Shown one piece after another: positions 8,573 through 12,331 of a DNA stretch of 12,331 bases (position 1 is its first letter; each line of letters begins with the position of its first letter). The DNA lies in the NCBI GenBank assembly GCA_003833135.1, contig QZLH01001166.1, positions 13,953 through 26,283 on the forward strand. The letters are read 5' to 3'. The notes under the pieces are model-generated. The model was not told the DNA's origin, searched no databases, and saw only the letters and a list, made by a program, of their open reading frames with translations. The position numbers and the translations under genes are program-made. This DNA comes from Oehlia diaphana. Taxonomy: Eukaryota > Glomeromycota > Glomeromycetes > Glomerales > Glomeraceae.

Positions 8573-8929
8573 TGCTCCTAAACGAACGGGTCGACCCGGG
8601 TAATGTGACCCGACCCGACTTAAAAGCTCGGTCGGGTTCAATAATTTTTATGACCCGGTGACCCGCATGACCCGACCCGGTTGACCCGAGTTATTGAACA
8701 AATACTAATTTATTATAATAAATGAATGATAACAAAGCTTAACAATATTATAAATCTATTAAATCTATTATAATTTCATTAAGGTTTCATTATAATGCCG
8801 AAAAAATGGTGGTTGCTCATTTTTTTTTCCTTTAAAAATTCGGGTTTAGACCCGGGATATCCGGTCGAACCATACTCGGGTCGGGTATATCTTCAAAACC
8901 CGACCCGACTTGACCCGTTAGGAGCACTA
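8570..8929. mobile_element. Foldback MITE with GACCCG motif arrays, TA-flanked
   Basis: A 360-bp non-coding element. The 12-bp perfect terminal inverted repeat tagtgctcctaa is followed on both sides by acgggtc/cgggtc. TA occurs at both edges (8570-8571 and 8928-8929), consistent with a TA target duplication. The arms are packed with gacccgacccg-type motifs (8590-8690 and 8840-8915) around an AT-rich core. No ORF. It lies inside the frame of the gene beginning at 8377. Confidence 0.75.
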
Positions 8930-8965
8930 TTCAGCACAATTTACTAATAGCTCTACGCATCTCTT

Positions 8966-8990
8966 CAGGGCCGGCACTATGTAATGCTGG
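8966..8990. mobile_element. Possible hAT-type terminal repeat (cagggccggc...)
   Basis: The segment starts cagggccggcactatg, matching the usual CAGGG(C/G)-CGGC look of hAT transposon ends. A partial inverted counterpart, catagtgccgg, occurs at 11497-11507. No matching 8-bp target duplication is found (catctctt on the left side), so an element bounded by these two ends is only a possibility. Confidence 0.25.
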
Positions 8991-9022
8991 TCTGAATTGT
9001 CCAAAAAGGAAATAATCTACAC

Positions 9023-9400
9023 TTTTTTTTTTTTTCAAACCAAATCAAGATTTTCTCCCTTTCTTCTTTTGGTTTAGTTTTTTTTTCAAATCAAAAAAAT
9101 TGGTATTTTTCTCATTCTTTTCTCGTTTAGGTTTAATTTTTTTCCAAAACTGATAAATTTTTAAATAATCCTATTTCGGTCTTTTAAGACCGATTTTTTT
9201 ATATTAATTTTTTCGCTTTTTTTTAGACTGTATTTTTATTTGTTTAAAATTATTTTTTTTTTTCACTCTTTTTGGACCGAATTATTGTCCTTTTTTCAGA
9301 AATTTCTTTTTTTTGAACCAATTTCTTTCTTTATCCTTTTTCTTTCACCCAAATTTTTTATGATTTTTTTTTCTTTTTCTTTCAATTTTTTCTTATTAAA
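9023..9400 (+). repeat. T-rich low-complexity region with diverged tandem units
   Basis: Polypyrimidine-dominated DNA. The first part holds about three diverged units of 51-58 bp, each a T-run followed by tcaaa/ccaaa, then a ttct-rich part and ggttta (T-runs end near 9035, 9086 and 9143). After about 9200 only T-runs with short cttt and gaacc interruptions remain. The Phe-rich plus-strand ORF across 9240-9428 is a by-product of the T-runs and is not called a gene. Confidence 0.55.
9176..9193. repeat. Perfect 8-bp hairpin followed by seven T's
   Basis: tcggtctt and aagaccga flank a 2-nt loop, and T's run from 9194 to 9200. The shape copies an intrinsic terminator or a Pol III stop, but no RNA gene is visible upstream. 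It is recorded as structure only. Confidence 0.4.
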
Positions 9401-10165
9401 TAAAGAAATAAAATATTATATTAAATAATTATATTTACAAAATTATATATAACATGAAGGAAAATTGACTGACGTTGATATAAATTCATAAAAATCAAAA
9501 AAAAAAAAAATTGACATTTTGACAATATTTTATAATTAATTAATTGAAGAATTGTTGATTTAATAATGGACTATTATAACCAATCATAACCAAAATTCTC
9601 TAAAATAATCACCAGATTTTTGAATAAAAATTTTTAATTCAAATGGTTTAGTTAAATTAATAATTTATCAAATAAAATGATTAAATGAATAATAATAAAT
9701 GAAATGAACAGATTCTAATACATTTAATTATTCAAATATTTTTCCTAACCAAACAATTTGGAAAATAAAAGTGATGGGTTTGTAGATTATAAGTTTAAAT
9801 TTAACGCAATATAAAATAATAAGAAATAATTATAAAACAAATTAATAAAAATATTTGTAGTATTTCATAATATTAAAGTTTTTTCAAAAATACTTTTAAA
9901 AAATCAATCAATTTTTATTGATAATTATTTCCTAATTAATCCAAATTTCATTCTACGCTCAAATGTCAAATATAAATAAGTACATTATTGTAAATGTAAT
10001 TTATATCATTCTAATATTATAAATATAATTTAGTACATATTATTTATTACTTTTGTTAACAAATTATTATCATATTAAATTCCTAATTATCTACTGTAAC
10101 CATCTTTGATTTATTTAGTATTACATTATAATACTAAATTGTTCTATTTAAACAAACTCATTGGT
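9401..10165. other. Non-coding AT-rich spacer
   Basis: No gene or clear repeat is seen. ORFs are short and compositionally driven. An A-run lies at about 9498-9510. The right edge abuts the hairpin at 10166, so part of this stretch could be the body of a non-autonomous Helitron whose 5' end I could not identify. Confidence 0.3.
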
Positions 10166-10194
10166 CCCGGTGCGAAGCAACGGGTGACTATTAG
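10166..10194 (+). mobile_element. Helitron-like 3' terminal hairpin
   Basis: The segment 10166-10184 folds as cccg-g-tgc / gaa / gca-a-cggg, with one G-A mismatch. It is followed by tgactattag, so a CTA/TAG-type terminus lies within 10 bases. Helitron 3' ends have a short GC-rich hairpin, often with the 'GTGCGAAGCAC' appearance, about 10 nt before CTRR. Here the final tetranucleotide (ctat, or ttag) is off consensus. The hairpin is the only GC-rich point in several hundred bases of AT-rich DNA. Confidence 0.35.
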
Positions 10195-10449
10195 TATTTA
10201 TTGTTATTATTATAATTAATAATTAATATATATTTTAATACATTCTTTTTATTAATTTTGCTACAAGATCCAATAAAAAATCTGAAACCACAATACACAT
10301 AAAAGAAAAGCTACTTTTATAAGCGCCACTAAGGAAAAAAGAATCCATCATGGTCAAGTTGCAAGTGAAGTAATGTTGGGAATGGGTATCTAATGAAGTG
10401 CAGGTCGAAAATTTGGAAAGCTTATCCACAAATCCAACCAATAAAATAA

Positions 10450-10589
10450 TCTCTATCAAGTATTGAACTAGAAGATAGAAATTAGCATTATTAGAACGTC
10501 AAATTAAGCTTAGAAGAGAGACAGTAGAAGCAGAGACCATTGAATTGAAAAATTAGCAACTAAAAATGAGCTTGGGTTTGACCTCATAA
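10450..10589 (+). pseudogene. Decayed coiled-coil C-terminus, probably transposon-related
   Basis: Two frames join by a one-base loss near 10478. The first reads SLSSIELEDR and the second continues KLALLERQIKLRRETVEAET and then IELKN before a TAG at 10554. After that stop, the same frame gives QLKMSLGLTS to TAA at 10587. The (K)LALLERQ-K-RRE pattern is like the Lys/Arg/Glu-rich tail of Myb/SANT or no-apical-meristem-associated proteins that accompany transposons, though that family call is tentative. Upstream, in the first frame, a TAA at about 10447 already breaks it. The frameshift and stops show that it is not functional. Confidence 0.45.
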
Positions 10590-10631
10590 TGCTAATTTGT
10601 GATTTGGGTTTGACTTCGCCAATTTGTGATT
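10572..10631 (+). repeat. Direct repeat, two units of about 28-32 bp
   Basis: Unit 1 (10572-10603) and unit 2 (10604-10631) both start ttgggtttgac(c/t)tc and end aatttgtgat. Unit 2 lacks four central bases. Further gctaat and aatttg(t) words follow to 10720, suggesting a degraded short-repeat stretch behind the pseudogene at 10450. Confidence 0.6.
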
Positions 10632-10937
10632 TGTAAATGTTTAATTTGTACTGCATATTTTTTTGGTAATTTGTAATTTGCTAATAATGCACCACATGCT
10701 ACCTTGCAAATGCTAATGCTGAATATGATTGTATTAATTTATATATAAAATAAAGTATGATAAAGAATTTGTAAATAAACCAATAAAAAATTTGGTCTTG
10801 TTTTTAATGAGTCAATTTTATTATTATAGATCTGAATATTATTAAAGAAATAGAAATTTATAAGCTTGTCTTCAAAAGAGTATAATTAATATATTTATAT
10901 TTTTTAACATAAAGTATTTTATTAAAAAATCAAACAT
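10632..10937. other. Non-coding AT-rich spacer
   Basis: No gene seen on either strand. It has scattered aatttg and gctaat words, continuing from the direct repeat at 10572, and then plain AT-rich DNA. Confidence 0.3.
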
Positions 10938-10991
10938 GTACGAAAATTCAAAATTGTATGAAAATTCAAAGTCGTACGAAAATTTTTAAAG
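10938..10991 (+). repeat. Exact-period 18-bp tandem repeat, three units
   Basis: The units begin at 10938, 10956 and 10974 and follow the consensus gta(c/t)gaaaattcaaa(g/a)t. Unit 3 is diverged at its 3' part. The same gtacg word recurs as attcgtacgtac and gtaccgtacgtacgaac at about 10992-11049, giving a small cluster of gtac palindromes. Confidence 0.65.
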
Positions 10992-11248
10992 CATTCGTAC
11001 GTACTAGTATAAAAAATTTATCTGTTAGAAACGTACCGTACGTACGAACAAAAAGTCCGTCCGAATTTGTATTACCTTACAGTACTACTTAATACCTTTT
11101 AAAACATGTGATCACTTTGATGCTGCGGTTTATCCATAAATTATCTACTTTTATATTAACAATACTGAACCGATAAGGTCGTTGACATTATTAATGTATG
11201 GAGATAAAATAAAGGAAGAAGGTAAACAATAGTCGCATACTCTCATTT

Positions 11249-11409
11249 ATGATAGTAAAAGATGATGAATTAAATAGAATAGATTATTAACGACAGGGAA
11301 TACGATATCTTTGGAAAAAGTCACGGCAAGTATGAAGGACTGGAAGAAATTATAAGAAAAACATGAAAATTTGGATTTAGAGTTGACAGAAATTGAAAAT
11401 AATAATTAG
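11249..11409 (+). pseudogene. Possible coding remnant, acidic helical C-terminus
   Basis: From an ATG at 11249 a 13-codon frame (MIVKDDELNRIDY) runs to a TAA. A one-base shift joins it to RLLTTGNTISLEKVTASMKD, then WKKL, a stop at 11353-11355, then EKHENLDLELTEIENNN and a TAG at 11407. The amino-acid composition (amphipathic, E/L/N-rich) is like fungal coiled-coil proteins, and the reading needs one frameshift and one stop read-through. The family is not recognised and chance is possible. Confidence 0.25.
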
Positions 11410-11843
11410 ATTATTTGATGGAGTATATATGTTGTAGGTGAAAACGAAATCTATTTGGATTCCGAATCACATGTGTGGATACGGGATGTTGGCCAGAATT
11501 AAAACATAGTGCCGGACTAGGATTTCGTAATGCTGCCCAAGATCCGATTTCCACCAGAAACCACATACAACATATATACAGGGTCAAAAAAGAAGAGATA
11601 ATTATCAGTTAAAGATTATGTCATACAGTTTCCTTTATTTACTAAAAGGAAATACTTTCCTATTCATAAAGTTTAGTCGACAATAGACTTATTTATAAAA
11701 TAGATCTAGAAATTCTAAAGGTAGTTAATAATAAAATAAAAGAAACTAACTAAATCTATTATGAAAATTAATGGAAATTGAATCACTACTCACTAATTTA
11801 AGTATGGAACCTATCCAACTTTATTACCGTATAGCACTGCATA
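11410..11843. other. Non-coding segment with a GC-richer block
   Basis: 11440-11570 is clearly less AT-rich than its surroundings and has open stretches in two frames (VGENEIYLDSESHVWIRD from about 11434, and WPELKHSAGLGFRNAAQDP from about 11486), but neither has a proper start or family. It holds catagtgccgg, the inverted match to 8966-8981. A decayed repeat or gene copy is likely. 11583-11843 is plain AT-rich DNA. Confidence 0.3.
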
Positions 11844-11920
11844 TAGTACCCGGTGTACTATTCAAAAATGCCAGCCTAGATTAAATAGTACCCGGGGGGG
11901 GGGGTATTATGTGAGGAGGA

Positions 11921-11968
11921 GGGTACTATAAAAAGGGGGTACATTGTAAAGGGGGTACTAATCATGTG
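11921..11968 (+). repeat. 16-bp GGGTAC iterons
   Basis: gggtac recurs at 11921, 11937 and 11953, an exact 16-bp period: gggtactataaaaagg, gggtacattgtaaagg, gggtactaatcatgtg. The array sits 250 bp before the transposase start and next to a palindrome-like atcatgtgat. Iterons in the subterminal region of DNA transposons are commonly binding sites for the transposase; that role is inferred here. Confidence 0.6.
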
Positions 11969-12217
11969 ATAATATTATTAACAGTTAAGTAATCAAAAGA
12001 ACTCTAACAATTTTCAACCGCAAAATTTAAAATAAAATAAAAAACTTCAGATATAAAATGTAAAAATTTTGTAAATTCGGAAATTATTGTAATGATGATC
12101 GTAATTCAGATCAGAATAAATCATGAAATTCAATCGCGTTTTTCACGTTTTTATTCTGCAACTTTTATTTCATTTAAATTGGGTCCCCGCGCAAACAAAA
12201 GAATTAACCGCTCAACA

Positions 12218-12331
12218 ATGACAGAAAAAAAGCGAAGACAATGGAACGCGCGTGAAAAAATTGCAATTATTATGTATCATGAGAACGGCCATAGTAAAAA
12301 AAAGACAGCAGACAAGTTCAACATTCAAGCA
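12218..12331 (+). CDS. Pogo/CENP-B-like transposase N-terminus, helix-turn-helix (partial)
   Basis: The first 38 codons are in frame to the window edge, starting MTEKKRRQWNAREKIAIIMY. A at -3 supports the ATG. After a basic start (KKRR), residues 9-38 match the N-terminal homeodomain-like helix-turn-helix of pogo/CENP-B/Psq-type transposases: W, an amphipathic first helix, the turn ENGHSKKK, then TADKFNIQ as the recognition-helix region. The protein would bind the element's ends. The catalytic DDE domain should follow outside the window, so whether the copy is active cannot be told. The open frame and iteron leader suggest a fairly recent copy. Confidence 0.7.
   Translation, partial: MTEKKRRQWNAREKIAIIMYHENGHSKKKTADKFNIQA

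Larger units (their letters stand above)
11844..12331 (+). mobile_element. 5' part of a pogo-like (Tc1/mariner superfamily) transposon, runs off the window
   Basis: The leader begins near tagtacccggtgtacta (11844-11860, a perfect 6-bp-arm palindrome). It is followed by tagtaccc and an 11-base G-run (11886-11904), then GGGTAC iterons (11921 on). The transposon's protein starts at 12218. The exact 5' edge and target duplication cannot be set because the 3' end is outside. The inverted pair tagtaccc (11886) / gggtacta (11921) could be part of the terminal structure. Confidence 0.45.

Noticed and set aside
9240..9428. Phe-rich 62-codon ORF
   Set aside because: It is produced by poly-T low complexity. 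The phenylalanine and leucine runs carry no domain signal.
10235..10459. Minus-strand 74-codon ORF
   Set aside because: It runs opposite and next to the decayed coiled-coil remnant at 10450, with no family resemblance or promoter.

Overview
The window looks like nuclear DNA of an early-diverging, very AT-rich fungus. An arbuscular-mycorrhizal Glomeromycete of the Rhizophagus irregularis type is my best guess. The reasons are the strong AT bias with long homopolymer runs, short GT-AG introns (62-82 nt, with ends such as GTATGT and TTTAG), gene-poor spacing, an ML-domain secreted protein, a pogo-like transposase start with the wording typical of that lineage, and many small foldback transposons. 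The species call comes from recognising style and was not checked by any search.

Layout. Positions 1-719 are an upstream region with a TATA box and a cluster of TTGCAT sites. Positions 720-1939 hold a five-exon gene on the plus strand for a 314-residue, family-unassigned protein with two hydrophobic stretches between long charged helices. Positions 1940-4229 are mostly non-coding, with one weak 44-codon candidate behind a TATA box. Positions 4230-4673 (minus) hold an intact single-exon gene for a small secreted lipid-binding (ML/NPC2-type) protein with its own TATA box. Positions 4674-8376 are non-coding and rich in repeats: a dispersed 'GGAATAAAA' family with a 29-30 bp tandem array, and two foldback elements (5355-5773 and 6755-7009). 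At 8377 a two-exon gene start is cut off by a third foldback element (8570-8929), whose first base completes a TAG stop. Positions 8930-11843 hold transposon ends, T-rich tandem repeats and decayed coding remnants. From about 11844 to the end lies the 5' part of a Tc1/mariner-superfamily (pogo-like) element: 16-bp GGGTAC iterons, then the first 38 codons of its DNA-binding protein.

There is no operon or evident pathway linking the genes. The host genes (unknown coiled-coil protein, ML protein, truncated gene at 8377) are isolated units in a repeat-rich compartment. The most interesting items are the MITE that supplies a stop codon, two foldback elements of different sequence that share one architecture, the iteron array in front of the transposase, and the unassigned helix/hydrophobic/helix protein.
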